Positions 48,640 through 59,469 of a stretch of DNA of 64,000 bases are shown here, in pieces; the stretch's first letter is position 1, and every line of letters starts with the position of its first letter. The DNA lies in the NCBI GenBank assembly GCA_001771065.1, contig MESQ01000067.1, positions 1-64,000 on the forward strand, given 5' to 3'. Source of the DNA: Burkholderiales bacterium RIFOXYD12_FULL_59_19 (lineage in GTDB: Bacteria > Pseudomonadota > Gammaproteobacteria > Burkholderiales > Burkholderiaceae_C). Position numbers and translations under genes: made by a program. The notes under the pieces were generated by a model that was given only the letters and a program-made list of their open reading frames with translations, ran no database searches and was not told where the DNA came from.

Positions 48640-49624
48640 AGGCATCAGAAAAAGTGCCATCCTGCTGATGTCGCTGGGTGAAGAAGGCGCCGGCAGCGTG
48701 CTGCAACACCTGTCACAAACAGCGGTACAGACGCTGGGCGAGGCCATCGCCGGCTTGCAACAGGTCAGGCACGAAGAAGTGTCGAACGTGCTGGAAGAGT
48801 TCCGCATGGAAACCGAGCAATATTCGGCCATGCACCTCGATTCAGGCAGCTACCTGCGCGGTGTGCTGAACAAGGCGCTGGGCAATGACCGGGCGGCCGA
48901 CCTGTTGGAAAACATTTCCCAGTCAAATGAATCGGCCAGCGGCATCGAGCGGCTCAACCATTTGGCTGCCGCCGAGGTGGCCGAACTGATCCGCGACGAA
49001 CATCCGCAAATCATTGCCACGCTGCTGGTGCACATGGAGCGCAACAAGGCCGCCGACGTGCTGCAGCACCTGTCTGAGCGGGTGCGCTACGACGCCCTGT
49101 TGCGTGTGGCCACATTTGGCGGCGTGCAACCCGCCGCGCTCAAGGAGCTGACCGAGGTGCTTTCCGAAATGCTATCGGGCGAAGGTGTCAAGCACAGCGG
49201 GCTGGGCGGCGTCAGGGCGGCGGCAGAAATTGTCAACCAGATGAGCAGCACCCAAGAAGAAGATCTGATCAAACATGTGCGCGAACATGACGAAAACCTG
49301 GCGCAAAAAATTCTCGACCAGATGTTCCTGTTTGAAAATCTGCTGGAGCTTGAGGACAAGGCGATCCAACTGTTGCTCAAAGAGGTGGAGTCGGAGTCTT
49401 TGATCATTGCGCTCAAGGGTTCGCCCCAGGAGATGCGCGACAAGTTTCTCAAAAACATGTCGCAGCGCGCAGCCGAAGCCTTGCGCGAAGACCTGGAAAT
49501 ACGCGGCCCGGTGCGTGTGTCTCAGGTCGAGGCAGAACAAAAGAACATCTTGATGATCGTGCGCCGCCTCACCGACGCCGGCGAGATCACCGCCGGTGCC
49601 TCGGGCCAGGATGCCTATGTCTGA
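48632..49624 (+). CDS. fliG: Flagellar motor switch protein FliG
   Basis: IRKSAILLMSLGEEGAGSVLQHL, EHPQIIATLLVHM, MFLFENLLELEDKAIQLLLKEVESESLIIALKG, MSQRAAEALREDLEIRGPVR. Confidence 0.98.
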   Translation: MNEGIRKSAILLMSLGEEGAGSVLQHLSQTAVQTLGEAIAGLQQVRHEEVSNVLEEFRMETEQYSAMHLDSGSYLRGVLNKALGNDRAADLLENISQSNESASGIERLNHLAAAEVAELIRDEHPQIIATLLVHMERNKAADVLQHLSERVRYDALLRVATFGGVQPAALKELTEVLSEMLSGEGVKHSGLGGVRAAAEIVNQMSSTQEEDLIKHVREHDENLAQKILDQMFLFENLLELEDKAIQLLLKEVESESLIIALKGSPQEMRDKFLKNMSQRAAEALREDLEIRGPVRVSQVEAEQKNILMIVRRLTDAGEITAGASGQDAYV

Positions 49625-50345
49625 GCGCATCACCCATGCACCGCGTCAGGGTGTCCCGCCGGCACTGATGAGTGCCTGGCAGCGCTGGGAGATGAACATG
49701 ATTTCAACACAGCCCGTCGGTGCAGCCAGCCCGGTTGACGCCGGCAGTGCGGCACCGGCACCGCCGTTGGTGCTGGACGAGGCAGCACTGGCCGAGCTAA
49801 GGCAACAGGCCCAGCGGTCGGGTGAAATCGAAGGCCGGCAGCAGGGTTATGCCCAAGGCTTGGCACAAGGCCAGACCGACGGTTATGCCGCGGGCCTGAA
49901 GCTGGCGCAGGCGCAGGCGCAGGCGCTGCGGACCCTGCTGGCGTCACTGCCAGCGGCTTTGCAGGCGGCCGAACGCGAGGTGGCCGACGACTTGCTGGCG
50001 CTGGCGCTCGACATTGCGCGCCAGATGGTGGGCCAGGCGCTGGTGACCGAGCCCGAACACATCTTGACGCTGGTGCGCGAATTGCTGCGCACCGAGCCAA
50101 CGCTCAGCGGCACGCCCCGGCTGCTGATGCATGTAGATGACGCCGCGCTGGTACAGCAGCATCTGGCCGATGATTTACATGCCGCCGGCTGGCGCATCCG
50201 CACCGATCTGACCATCAGTCGCGGTGGCTGCCGCGTACATGCCGCCAGCGGCGCGCTGGACGCCACCCTGGAAACACGCTGGGAACGCGTGGCCAGCGCA
50301 TTTGTGCGCAGCGCGACACCGCCACCAGAAGAACCGCATGACTGA
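49617..50345 (+). CDS. fliH: Flagellar assembly protein FliH
   Basis: [59 protein letters not shown]; between fliG and fliI. Confidence 0.93.
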   Translation: MSERITHAPRQGVPPALMSAWQRWEMNMISTQPVGAASPVDAGSAAPAPPLVLDEAALAELRQQAQRSGEIEGRQQGYAQGLAQGQTDGYAAGLKLAQAQAQALRTLLASLPAALQAAEREVADDLLALALDIARQMVGQALVTEPEHILTLVRELLRTEPTLSGTPRLLMHVDDAALVQQHLADDLHAAGWRIRTDLTISRGGCRVHAASGALDATLETRWERVASAFVRSATPPPEEPHD

Positions 50346-51747
50346 CACCGCCAGTGCGCCTGCCCTTGACTCGCCCCTGCTGCGTTGGCAAACCGAGTTG
50401 CGCCAGGCGCGCGCTGCCGTGACCGAAAGTACGCCGGTACTGGCCTGTGGCCGGCTGACGCGGGCGGTGGGCCTGGTGCTGGAAGCGGTGGGCTTGAGAA
50501 TACCCATGGGCAGCGACTGCCTGATTGAACTGCCGCCCGGCCATGCGCACAAAACGGCCGAAGCCGAGGTGGTTGGTTTTGCCGGCGAACGCATTTTTTT
50601 GATGCCGCAAACCGAGGTCGACGGACTACTTCCCGGCGCCCGGGTTTTTGCACTTGAATCGGCGCCCGGCCGGGGCGACGGCAGCGGCCCAAAAACCAAA
50701 CGGCTGCCGGTAGGCGAAGGCATGCTGGGACGTGTGGTTGACGCCATGGGGCGACCGCTGGACGCCTTCGGGCCGCTCAAATTTTCGCGTAAAGTGCCGC
50801 TGTCGGCGGCCCCCATCAACCCCCTGAGCCGGGCCCCGATTGACAGCGTGCTCGATGTCGGTGTGCGCGCCATCAATGCCCTGCTGACCGTGGGCCGCGG
50901 CCAGCGCATGGGGCTGTTTGCCGGCTCCGGTGTTGGCAAAAGCGTGCTGCTGGGCATGATGGCCCGCTACACCAGCGCCGACGTCATTGTGGTGGGCCTG
51001 ATTGGTGAACGTGGTCGCGAGGTCAAGGATTTTATTGACAACACGCTCGGCCCAGAAGGCATGCAACGCGCCGTGGTGGTGGCGGCACCGGCCGACACGT
51101 CGCCACTGCTGCGGCTGCAAGGGGCGTCCTATGCCACCTGCCTGGCCGAATATTTTCGCGACCAAGGCAAACATGTACTGTTGATCATGGATTCCTTAAC
51201 ACGCTACGCCATGGCCCAGCGTGAAATTGCGCTGGCCGTGGGCGAACCGCCGGCCACCAAGGGCTACCCGCCGTCGGTGTTTGCCAAATTGCCGGCGCTG
51301 GTGGAGCGTGCCGGCAACGGCGCCAAAGTCGGAGGCGGCTCCATTACCGCGTTTTACACAGTGCTGACCGAAGGCGACGACATGCAGGACCCGATTGCAG
51401 ATTCAGCCCGCGCCATTCTTGACGGCCATGTGGTGCTGTCACGCAATCTGGCCGAATCAGGCCACTACCCGGCCATCGACATCGAGGCCTCCATCAGCCG
51501 CGCCATGACGGCCTTGATTGAGCCGTCCCAATTTGATTTGGTGCGCAACTTCAAGCAGATGCTGTCGCGCTACCAGCGCAACCGCGACCTGATCAGCGTG
51601 GGCGCCTATGCCCCGGGGCACGACGCCCAGCTTGATCGCGCGGTGGCGATGTACCCAAAAATTGAGGCTTTCCTGCAGCAAACCATGCATGAACGCGTGA
51701 ACTACGAAGCCGCGGTGGGCCAGCTCGACAGCTTGTTCCAAGGCTGA
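50338..51747 (+). CDS. fliI: Flagellum-specific ATP synthase FliI
   Basis: [73 protein letters not shown]. Start [11 protein letters not shown]. Confidence 0.98.
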   Translation: MTDTASAPALDSPLLRWQTELRQARAAVTESTPVLACGRLTRAVGLVLEAVGLRIPMGSDCLIELPPGHAHKTAEAEVVGFAGERIFLMPQTEVDGLLPGARVFALESAPGRGDGSGPKTKRLPVGEGMLGRVVDAMGRPLDAFGPLKFSRKVPLSAAPINPLSRAPIDSVLDVGVRAINALLTVGRGQRMGLFAGSGVGKSVLLGMMARYTSADVIVVGLIGERGREVKDFIDNTLGPEGMQRAVVVAAPADTSPLLRLQGASYATCLAEYFRDQGKHVLLIMDSLTRYAMAQREIALAVGEPPATKGYPPSVFAKLPALVERAGNGAKVGGGSITAFYTVLTEGDDMQDPIADSARAILDGHVVLSRNLAESGHYPAIDIEASISRAMTALIEPSQFDLVRNFKQMLSRYQRNRDLISVGAYAPGHDAQLDRAVAMYPKIEAFLQQTMHERVNYEAAVGQLDSLFQG

Positions 51748-51773
51748 TGCCGCACCGCTAACGAGAAAACGTC

Positions 51774-52229
51774 ATGTCCAACAAAATGCCACTTGCCACC
51801 CTGATCGAACTGGCACAGAACAAAACGGATGAGGCCACCCGCCGGCTTGGCAAGTTGCAAGGTGCACAAACCAGCGCTGCCAGCAAGCTCGACATGCTGC
51901 AGCAGTACCGGCAGGAATACCTCAGCCAGCTACAAACACACCTGAACGACGGTCTGGCCGCGGCCCAGTTGCGCAACTTCCACAACTTTATCCGCACCCT
52001 CGATAACGCCATTGAGCAGCAGCGCCTGTTGAGCGTACAAGCCGACAACCAGCTCGCCCATGGCCGCACCGATTGGCAACACAACAAGTGCCGGCTCAAT
52101 TCCTTTGACACCCTGGCCCAGCGCGTGCAACAGCAGGAAATGCTGGCCCTGAACAAGCGTGAACAGCGCGACTCCGACGAACGCAGTGCGCGCCAGTTCT
52201 ACCTGCGCATGAGCACCGCCAACGACTGA
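51774..52229 (+). CDS. fliJ: Flagellar export protein FliJ
   Basis: LIELAQNKTDEATRRLGKLQ...KLDMLQQYRQEYLSQLQ coiled-coil, between fliI and fliK. Confidence 0.93.
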   Translation: MSNKMPLATLIELAQNKTDEATRRLGKLQGAQTSAASKLDMLQQYRQEYLSQLQTHLNDGLAAAQLRNFHNFIRTLDNAIEQQRLLSVQADNQLAHGRTDWQHNKCRLNSFDTLAQRVQQQEMLALNKREQRDSDERSARQFYLRMSTAND

Positions 52230-52248
52230 GCGCACCCTGGAACACACC

Positions 52249-55038
52249 ATGTCTGTCATTCTTCCAGCTACTGCCCTGACACCACTGACAGGCGGCCGGG
52301 CCGCCAAGGCCAGCGCCAGCAGCATGGGAACCTCGGCTGAATCGCTCAGCTTCAGCGAGGTGTTTGTGCTGTCGCTGAAAACAGCGCCGGTCGGCACCAA
52401 AGCCGGGGCGGCCACGGTCATTACCCAAACTGTTGAAGCAGTCGTTGCGAAAGCGCCAGAGGAACCCCAGGCAGAGGGCAGTTATCCCGCAGACCTGCTG
52501 GGCGCCATGGTGATGGCCCTGCAAACCCTTGACCGGGCCATGCCCACAGCCCCGGCAATCACGACAGCCGCTAGGAGTAAATCGGCACCAACTGACCCTG
52601 AGGGCCTGACCGCCACCCAAGGCAGCCACCACCCGGCCCCAGAGACGGCCACCACCACAACCCCCATCGTCAGCGCAATGGCCGCTGGGGCACCTCAGCC
52701 AGTCCACCCTGCCGACTTAACACCAGCACCAGTTGCCGCACCGGATGCAGCGCCCACGCGGCCTGCCACCGATACGACCCCCATGCCTGGTCACACACCA
52801 GCAGCCCCGTCAATCGCCCACCCCCTGCCTGAGGCAGCCATCGTCAGCAACACCCAAAGCCACACAGCCCAAGCACCACAATCCAGCGGGCAAAAGGCAA
52901 TGACCAGTGCCTTGCATGTGCCAGCCAAAGATGACACCTCGACAAGCACTGCGATCGAACCAGCCAAAGGCGTAATCACGGCGGCGCCTGTCGCCGACCT
53001 ACCAGACACGGCAAGCACTGCGGCGGCCAGCCCCGTCATGGCATCGGTCACCGCCTTCAACAGTGTGGCGGAAAGGATCACTCAGCCAGTTCGCCCGGCC
53101 ACCTTAACGCCATTAACACCGCAAGCATCGGTCGCAATACCCGTCGCAGCGCCTATTGCTGCGTCCGTGGTGTCGCCCGTTGCAGCACCCGCGCAGTTTG
53201 CTGCCGATCCGGCACCCTTGTCAGCTCACACACCGGTAGCGAAACAAGCCACCCGCAACCCGCCAGTGACAACTGTTGCCAGCAGCACCCCAAGTCCCAC
53301 CGTCCAAACCCCTCAGTCCAGCAGGCAAAACACGGTGCCAAGCGCCTTGCCTATGCCAGCCACAGGTGAAAACACGACAAACCCTGTAGCCGAGCCAGCC
53401 AAAGGTGAAATCACGGCGGCGCCTGTTACAGATCTACCAGGCGCGGCAAGCCTTGTTGCGCCCAGCCCCGTCATGGCACCGATCACCGCCGTCGACCGCA
53501 TGGTGGACGGGTTCACTCAGCCAGTTCGCCCGGCAGCCTTTACGCCATTCATACCGCAAGCGCCGGTTGCGGTACCCGTTGTTGCGGCGTCCGAGGTATC
53601 GCCCGCTGCATCGCACGCACAAGCTGCCGCCGATGCAGCACCCTTGTCGGCTCACACAGCAGCAGCCCAACCAACCGCCCGCACCCCGCCAGAAGCAGCC
53701 GTTGTTGGCAGCACCTCACGCCACATCCCCCAAGCGCCGCAATCCAGCGGGCAAAACACCTTGCGTGCGTCAGCCAAAGATGCCCCCCCGACAAGCCCTG
53801 CGATTGAGCTCGCCAAAGGCACAATCACGGCAGCCCCTGTTACCGGCCTACCGGACACAGCCAGCCCTGCTGCGACAAGAAGCCCTGCGACAGCCAGCCC
53901 AGTCATGACACCAGTCACCACTTTCAACCGCGTGGCTGATGGGCTCACTCAGCCAGTTCGCCCGGCAGGCTTAACACCATTGACACCGCAAGCGCTGGTT
54001 GCAGCGCCGATTGCAGCATCAGTCCCAGCGCCCGCTGCCGCACCCACACGGCCTGCAGCCAATACGACATCCGTGTCAATTCAAACTCCGGTAGCTCAGT
54101 CAACCGCCCGCACCCTGCCAGAGACAAGCCTTGGCAGCAGTACTGGCAACCAAACCACAGAAATACCAGCGACGGCAAGTGCCGTCCCGACAGGCCCCGC
54201 CCTGGCAACGGCCACGGTCATGAACGGCATGGCTGAGACCTTGATCCGGACCGTCAGCCTGATGGCGCAAAAACAGGCCACACCACTCCAGCCCGCTGCC
54301 TCGCCAGTTCGCCCTGCCCTTGTGAACGACGCGCCAGCCGAAGCACTTGCCACCGACGGGAGCACCGCACCGCTGCTGCCAAACCTTGACACCACGTCGT
54401 CAACGGAGGCAGCCAGCAGCTTTATCCTCAGCAGCAACAGTGACAACCTCGGCCACGGCGACACCTTTGACAACACCGCCAATAACATCGTCAACACAGG
54501 TTTTCTGCCGCAACCCGGGCCGACAGCGCCCAACCCTGCGGCAGCAGCTACGGGCCTCGCCAACACCCACCCGACCGACGCCAACGTGGTTCAGGCACTG
54601 CTCAGCCCCGAAGTCAGCAGCAAGGAATGGCGTCACGCACTGAGCCAGCAGGTGGTGCATCTGAAGCAGTCTGATCAGCAGGTCGCCGAGTTACAACTCA
54701 ACCCACCTGGCCTGGGACCCTTGAAGGTCACCTTGGCGATGGTTGATCAGCAGATGCAGCTCATGTTTGTGTCTGCCCATGCCGCCGTGCGGGCGGCAGT
54801 TGAAGCGGCCGTGCCACAATTACGCGCCAGTCTGGCCGACACTGGCATCAGTCTGGGCAACACCACGGTGAGCGCCGACAACCAGCCCCAGGCGGCATTT
54901 GCCCAAAGCCAACAGAATGCCTCCCAGCAGCGCCGGGCCTACCGGCAGGCCAGCCAGAGCACCCCGGCATCTTTCAATCCGGGCCCGGCTTCAGGCCGCA
55001 GCCAACCCAGCCATGGCAGAGTGGACACTTTTGCCTGA
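52249..55038 (+). CDS. fliK: Flagellar hook-length control protein FliK, enlarged with internal repeats
   Basis: C-terminal EWRHALSQQVVHLKQSDQQVAELQLNPPGLGPLKVTLAMVDQQMQLMFVSAHAAVRAAVEAAVPQLRASLADTGISLGNTTV is the FliK core; Ala/Pro/Thr-rich repeated middle. Confidence 0.94.
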   Translation: MSVILPATALTPLTGGRAAKASASSMGTSAESLSFSEVFVLSLKTAPVGTKAGAATVITQTVEAVVAKAPEEPQAEGSYPADLLGAMVMALQTLDRAMPTAPAITTAARSKSAPTDPEGLTATQGSHHPAPETATTTTPIVSAMAAGAPQPVHPADLTPAPVAAPDAAPTRPATDTTPMPGHTPAAPSIAHPLPEAAIVSNTQSHTAQAPQSSGQKAMTSALHVPAKDDTSTSTAIEPAKGVITAAPVADLPDTASTAAASPVMASVTAFNSVAERITQPVRPATLTPLTPQASVAIPVAAPIAASVVSPVAAPAQFAADPAPLSAHTPVAKQATRNPPVTTVASSTPSPTVQTPQSSRQNTVPSALPMPATGENTTNPVAEPAKGEITAAPVTDLPGAASLVAPSPVMAPITAVDRMVDGFTQPVRPAAFTPFIPQAPVAVPVVAASEVSPAASHAQAAADAAPLSAHTAAAQPTARTPPEAAVVGSTSRHIPQAPQSSGQNTLRASAKDAPPTSPAIELAKGTITAAPVTGLPDTASPAATRSPATASPVMTPVTTFNRVADGLTQPVRPAGLTPLTPQALVAAPIAASVPAPAAAPTRPAANTTSVSIQTPVAQSTARTLPETSLGSSTGNQTTEIPATASAVPTGPALATATVMNGMAETLIRTVSLMAQKQATPLQPAASPVRPALVNDAPAEALATDGSTAPLLPNLDTTSSTEAASSFILSSNSDNLGHGDTFDNTANNIVNTGFLPQPGPTAPNPAAAATGLANTHPTDANVVQALLSPEVSSKEWRHALSQQVVHLKQSDQQVAELQLNPPGLGPLKVTLAMVDQQMQLMFVSAHAAVRAAVEAAVPQLRASLADTGISLGNTTVSADNQPQAAFAQSQQNASQQRRAYRQASQSTPASFNPGPASGRSQPSHGRVDTFA
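52690..54180 (+). repeat. Long-period degenerate coding repeat inside fliK (~435/~414 bp spacing)
   Basis: GCCAAAGG(C/T)...ATCACGGC encoding AKGxITAAPVxxLPxxAS at 52963, 53398, 53812, with co-repeating QPVRPAxxTPxxPQA blocks; partial copies at both ends. Confidence 0.85.
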
Positions 55039-55171
55039 CGATCACGGGCCCAACAGCGGCATACGGCACACGGCAAAGCCAAGATTTGAAGCCCTTTACG
55101 CCTTGTGATCAAGTGATGCCGGTGCGGGAATTTGCCCAACAATCGAGACCAGATCCAAACTCAGCGACCCT

Positions 55172-55678
55172 ATGGCTACCAGCACCACCAACAACCTTGG
55201 CACGCCCGGCGCGCCCAACACCGCCAAAGTCAAGAAACCAAGACGACGCAAACTCCTGCTCGTGGTGCTTGGCAGCATGCTGGTGACCGGCATTGTCGGC
55301 GCCGGGGCGTATTACCTGCTGGGTTATGACCAGCCGGACAAGCCGGCCGTGGTGGTGCCGGAAGACCCCATTTATGTGGCGCTGCAGGCGTTTACCGTGA
55401 ACCTGCAACCCAATGACAAATACCGCATGTTGCACACCGTGGTGACACTGCAGGTCGCCAACACCCAGTCGCAGGCCATGGTGACCAAATATTTGCCCTT
55501 GGTGCATGGGCTTGTTTTGTCGGTGCTGTCCAATCGCCAATCCGATGTCCTGTTGACAAAAGAAGACAAAGCCAAACTCGGCGAAGAGATCAAGGCGACG
55601 TTGAACAAGCCTTTTGCACCCAACCTGCCGCCTGCGGAAATTTCCAAAGTGGAACTGTTTCCATTCATGTTTCAGTAA
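55172..55678 (+). CDS. fliL: Flagellar basal body-associated protein FliL
   Basis: Single TM LLLVVLGSMLVTGIVGAGAYYLLG; YVALQAFTVNLQPNDKYRMLHTVVTLQV; LPLVHGLVLSVLSNRQSDVLLTKEDKAKLGEEI. Confidence 0.94.
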   Translation: MATSTTNNLGTPGAPNTAKVKKPRRRKLLLVVLGSMLVTGIVGAGAYYLLGYDQPDKPAVVVPEDPIYVALQAFTVNLQPNDKYRMLHTVVTLQVANTQSQAMVTKYLPLVHGLVLSVLSNRQSDVLLTKEDKAKLGEEIKATLNKPFAPNLPPAEISKVELFPFMFQ

Positions 55679-55709
55679 ATTCAGCAAAGTCACTTCAGGA
55701 TCTCAAGCC

Positions 55710-56711
55710 ATGACCTATGACCAGCAGCTCTCTCAAGACGAGGTTGATGCCCTGCTACAAGGTGTGGGCGGTGACAGCGGGGCCAGCAACGCTTCCCCGT
55801 CCTCGGGCCAGTCGCTACCAACCTACAACCTAGGCACCGACGAGCGCATTGTGCGCGGACGCATGCACACGCTGGAGGTGATCAATGAACGGTTCGCGCG
55901 CAATCTGCGTGCTTCACTACTGACCTTCATGCGCCGCCATGCTGATATTTCGGTGGGTGCGGTACAGATTCAGAAATATGGGGACTTCATCCGGCATTTA
56001 CCGGTCCCGGCCAACATCAACCTGATGCAGATGAAGCCCTTGCACGGCACCGCCTTGTTTGTGTTCGACCCGAAACTGGTGTTTCTGGTGGTTGACAATT
56101 TGTTTGGCAGTGATGGCCGCTACCACTTCCGTATTGAGGGCCGCGACTTCACGCCCACCGAACAGCGCATCATCAAACGCCTGCTCAATGTCACCCTGGA
56201 AAGTTACGGCAGTGCCTGGCAACCGGTCTATCCACTGGATTTTGAATATGTGCGCTCCGAGATGCACGCCAAGCTGGCCAACATTGTGGCGCCGAACGAG
56301 GTGATCATCAACACCACGTTTGAAATCGAATTTGGCCCCATTGGCGGCACGCTGAGCGTGTGTATTCCCTACTCGATGATTGAACCGATCAGGGACCTGC
56401 TGGTCAATCCGGTTCAGGACAGCGTTGCGGTTGACAAGCGCTGGGTGAAACAACTGTCGCATCAGGTGCAAAGTGCCGATGTCGAACTACGGGCCCATTT
56501 TCAGACCATGCAATCCAGCATTGGCGAGCTGCTCAAACTACAGGTCGGCGACGTGCTGCCGATCGATATTCCGCAGTCCATTGTTGCCAGCGTCAACGGT
56601 GTTCCGGTGCTCGAATGCGGCTACGGCACGTCCAACAACCATTACGCCCTGCTGGTCAAGAAAATGATCTACCACCAGGAAAGCGACTCAAGCAAGGAGC
56701 AACGACTATGA
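55710..56711 (+). CDS. fliM: Flagellar motor switch protein FliM
   Basis: LSQDEVDALLQGVGGD (CheY-binding), NERFARNLRASLLTFMRR, GGTLSVCIPYSMIEPIRDLL. Confidence 0.98.
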   Translation: MTYDQQLSQDEVDALLQGVGGDSGASNASPSSGQSLPTYNLGTDERIVRGRMHTLEVINERFARNLRASLLTFMRRHADISVGAVQIQKYGDFIRHLPVPANINLMQMKPLHGTALFVFDPKLVFLVVDNLFGSDGRYHFRIEGRDFTPTEQRIIKRLLNVTLESYGSAWQPVYPLDFEYVRSEMHAKLANIVAPNEVIINTTFEIEFGPIGGTLSVCIPYSMIEPIRDLLVNPVQDSVAVDKRWVKQLSHQVQSADVELRAHFQTMQSSIGELLKLQVGDVLPIDIPQSIVASVNGVPVLECGYGTSNNHYALLVKKMIYHQESDSSKEQRL

Positions 56712-57157
56712 GCGACGACAACGCGCTGGAAGCAGCGCAAGTCTCTGACGATGACTGGGGCAGTGCCTTGGCCGAACAGGCCATGGCCAGCAGCCCCAAG
56801 GCGAGTCCGTTTGTGGCACCCGCCAGCCCGGCCAGACCGGCGTCCCAGCATGTTTTTCAGCCCTTGCCGAGCCAGCCGGGGTCGGACATTGCACCCGGCG
56901 ACATTGAGCGGGTGCTTGACGTGCCGGTGCAATTGACGGCCGAGTTGGGGCGCACACGTATCACCATCAAGAGCCTACTGCAACTGTCACAGGGCTCGAT
57001 TGTCGAACTCGACGGTCTGGCGGGTGAACCCATGGACGTGCTGATCAACGGCTATCTGATTGCGCAGGGCGAGGTGGTGGTGGTGAACGACAAGTTTGGC
57101 ATTCGGCTCACCGACATTCTGACGCCGCCGGAGCGCATCCAGAAATTGAGCCGATGA
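56708..57157 (+). CDS. fliN: Flagellar motor switch protein FliN
   Basis: IERVLDVPVQLTAELGRTRITIKSLLQLSQGSIVELDGLAGEPMDVLINGYLIAQGEVVVVNDKFGIRLTDI. Confidence 0.98.
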   Translation: MSDDNALEAAQVSDDDWGSALAEQAMASSPKASPFVAPASPARPASQHVFQPLPSQPGSDIAPGDIERVLDVPVQLTAELGRTRITIKSLLQLSQGSIVELDGLAGEPMDVLINGYLIAQGEVVVVNDKFGIRLTDILTPPERIQKLSR

Positions 57158-57618
57158 AAACGCCAAGTCTTTGCCTGCAGGCAGCCCGTGGGCGAACCCT
57201 GCTGGGTATGACGCTGGCCGCGGTGGCCACCACCGCCAGCGCAGAAACAGGCCAGGACTCCGGCCTGGCCAGCTTGCTGCAGGTGGGGTTGGGTCTGGCC
57301 GTGGTGCTGGCGCTCATTTTTGCCGCGGGCTGGTTGGTGCGCCGACTCGGCTTGCAAAACCGGCAGGGTGGCCGCCTGCTCAAGGTGGTGTCAAGCCTCA
57401 TGGTGGGTCAGCGCGAACGTGTTGTGCTGGTGGAAATTGGCGACACCTGGCTGCTGCTTGGTGTGGGTGCCGGGCAGGTCAACACGCTGCACACCATGGC
57501 GGCGCAACACGCCCCGGATGCTTCACCCAAGGTGGACGACACCGACCCTGACACGTTTGCCAACCGACTGCGCCAGTCGCTCAGCCCCATGCGCCAGCCC
57601 GGAAAGTCGGCACCATGA
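57154..57618 (+). CDS. fliO: Flagellar biosynthetic protein FliO
   Basis: TM segment, [41 protein letters not shown]. Confidence 0.93.
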   Translation: MKTPSLCLQAARGRTLLGMTLAAVATTASAETGQDSGLASLLQVGLGLAVVLALIFAAGWLVRRLGLQNRQGGRLLKVVSSLMVGQRERVVLVEIGDTWLLLGVGAGQVNTLHTMAAQHAPDASPKVDDTDPDTFANRLRQSLSPMRQPGKSAP

Positions 57619-58382
57619 CAAAAGTAGGGGGCTGTTTGTTCACCCGGTTGCTGTTGCCCCTGCTGGCGCTGCTGTGCCTGACGCTGCCGTCGGTGGGCGT
57701 GGCCCAAGGTCTGCCCGGCATTGTCAGCAGCCAGGGACCCGGCGCCAGCCAGACCTGGTCACTGAGCGTGCAAACGCTGGTGCTGCTGACGTCGCTGACG
57801 TTCCTGCCGGCCTTGCTGCTCTCCATGACCAGCTTCACCCGCATTCTGATTGTGCTCGGGCTGCTGCGCACCGCCATTGGCACACAGTCCTCGCCACCCA
57901 ACCAGGTGTTGGTCGGGTTGGCGCTGTTCCTGACTTTTTTTGTCATGTCGCCGGTGTTGGACAAGGCCTACAACGAGGCCTACCAGCCGTTCTCCGAAAA
58001 CAAGATCAGTGCCGAAGAGGCCATGACACGCGGGGTGGAACCGTTCAAGGAATTCATGCTCAAGCAAACCCGGCAAGCCGATCTGGCGATGTTTGCCAAG
58101 CTGGCGCGCGCCGAGCCCATGCAGGGTCCGGAGCAGATCAGCTTGCGGATTCTGCTGCCGTCTTTTGTCATCAGCGAGCTCAAAACCGCGTTCCAGATTG
58201 GCTTCACGATCTTTATCCCGTTCCTGATTGTTGACCTGGTGGTCGCCAGCGTATTGATGTCAATGGGCATGATGATGGTGCCCCCCGCCACCATTTCATT
58301 GCCTTTTAAATTGATGCTGTTTGTGCTGGTGGACGGCTGGCAACTGCTGATGGGCGCGCTGGCCCAAAGCTTTTTCAGTTAA
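57615..58382 (+). CDS. fliP: Flagellar biosynthetic protein FliP
   Basis: [86 protein letters not shown]. Confidence 0.98.
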   Translation: MTKVGGCLFTRLLLPLLALLCLTLPSVGVAQGLPGIVSSQGPGASQTWSLSVQTLVLLTSLTFLPALLLSMTSFTRILIVLGLLRTAIGTQSSPPNQVLVGLALFLTFFVMSPVLDKAYNEAYQPFSENKISAEEAMTRGVEPFKEFMLKQTRQADLAMFAKLARAEPMQGPEQISLRILLPSFVISELKTAFQIGFTIFIPFLIVDLVVASVLMSMGMMMVPPATISLPFKLMLFVLVDGWQLLMGALAQSFFS

Positions 58383-58391
58383 GGCCACAGC

Positions 58392-58661
58392 ATGACCCCC
58401 GAAACAGTCATGACCATGGGCTACCAGGCGATGCAGCTGTCGGTGCTGCTGGCCGCACCGCTGCTGCTGGTGGCCTTGGTCACCGGCTTGCTCATCAGCC
58501 TGTTTCAGGCGGCTACCCAGATCAATGAGATGACCCTATCGTTCATCCCCAAGCTTCTGGCCGTCTTTGCCACCCTGGTCATTGCCGGACCCTGGATGCT
58601 GGAAAGTGTGCTTGACTACATGCGCACGCTGTTTTCCTCTATTCCGCAACTGGTGGGCTGA
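58392..58661 (+). CDS. fliQ: Flagellar biosynthetic protein FliQ
   Basis: LAAPLLLVALVTGLLISLFQAATQINEMTLSFIPKLLAVFATLVIAGPWML. Confidence 0.98.
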   Translation: MTPETVMTMGYQAMQLSVLLAAPLLLVALVTGLLISLFQAATQINEMTLSFIPKLLAVFATLVIAGPWMLESVLDYMRTLFSSIPQLVG

Positions 58662-59452
58662 TGGCCCCGATCCTGTCGGTCACCTCAGAGCAGCTGAACC
58701 TCTGGTTGCTGGGCTTTTTTTGGCCCTTTGTGCGTATTCTGGCGCTGCTTGCCAGCGCCCCCCTGTTTGGCGAAAGTGTGGTGCCGCGCAATGTCAAGGT
58801 GGCCATGGCGGTGTTGCTGAGCCTGGTGATTGTGCCCACGCTGGCGCCCATGCCCAGCACCCCTTTGATGTCTGCGGGCGGGTTCTGGATTTTGGTCCAA
58901 CAAATTCTGATCGGCGCCGCCATGGGTTTTGCCATGCGCATGGTGTTTGCCGCTGTGCAGGCCACGGGCGACTATGTGGGCCTGCAAATGGGCCTGTCTT
59001 TTGCCACGTTTTTTGACCCCAGCAGCGGCGGCAACACCATGGTACTGGCACGCCTGCTCAATGTGCTGGTGATGTTGCTTTTTCTGGCGGTCGACGGCCA
59101 TTTGATATTGATCCGAACCTTGGCCGAAAGTTTTGTGACCCTGCCCATCTCTGATGCGCCGTTGTCCAAGGGCGGCTGGGCCCAGCTGGTGGCCGCAGGC
59201 GGCAATGTGGTGGCGGACGGCCTGATGCTGGCACTGCCCCTGGTGGCCTGCCTGTTGAGCCTGAACCTGGCGATGGGCATTTTGAACCGGGTGTCACCCC
59301 AGTTCAGCATTTTTTCGGTGGGTTTTCCGATCACGCTGCTGGCCGGTATTGGCATGTTGCAGTTGCTGATGCCCTACCTCGGTCCCTTTATGTTGCCGCG
59401 CTTTAGCGCCGGTTTTGAGCTGATTGGCCGATTTTTGCAAGCGCTGCGGTGA
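58661..59452 (+). CDS. fliR: Flagellar biosynthetic protein FliR
   Basis: ILALLASAPLFGESVVPRNVKVAMAVLLSLVI, GFAMRMVFAAVQATGDYVGLQMGLSFATFFDPSSGG, VSPQFSIFSVGFPITLLAGI. Confidence 0.97.
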   Translation: MAPILSVTSEQLNLWLLGFFWPFVRILALLASAPLFGESVVPRNVKVAMAVLLSLVIVPTLAPMPSTPLMSAGGFWILVQQILIGAAMGFAMRMVFAAVQATGDYVGLQMGLSFATFFDPSSGGNTMVLARLLNVLVMLLFLAVDGHLILIRTLAESFVTLPISDAPLSKGGWAQLVAAGGNVVADGLMLALPLVACLLSLNLAMGILNRVSPQFSIFSVGFPITLLAGIGMLQLLMPYLGPFMLPRFSAGFELIGRFLQALR

Positions 59453-59469
59453 TGTGCCGCGCCAGCCTG

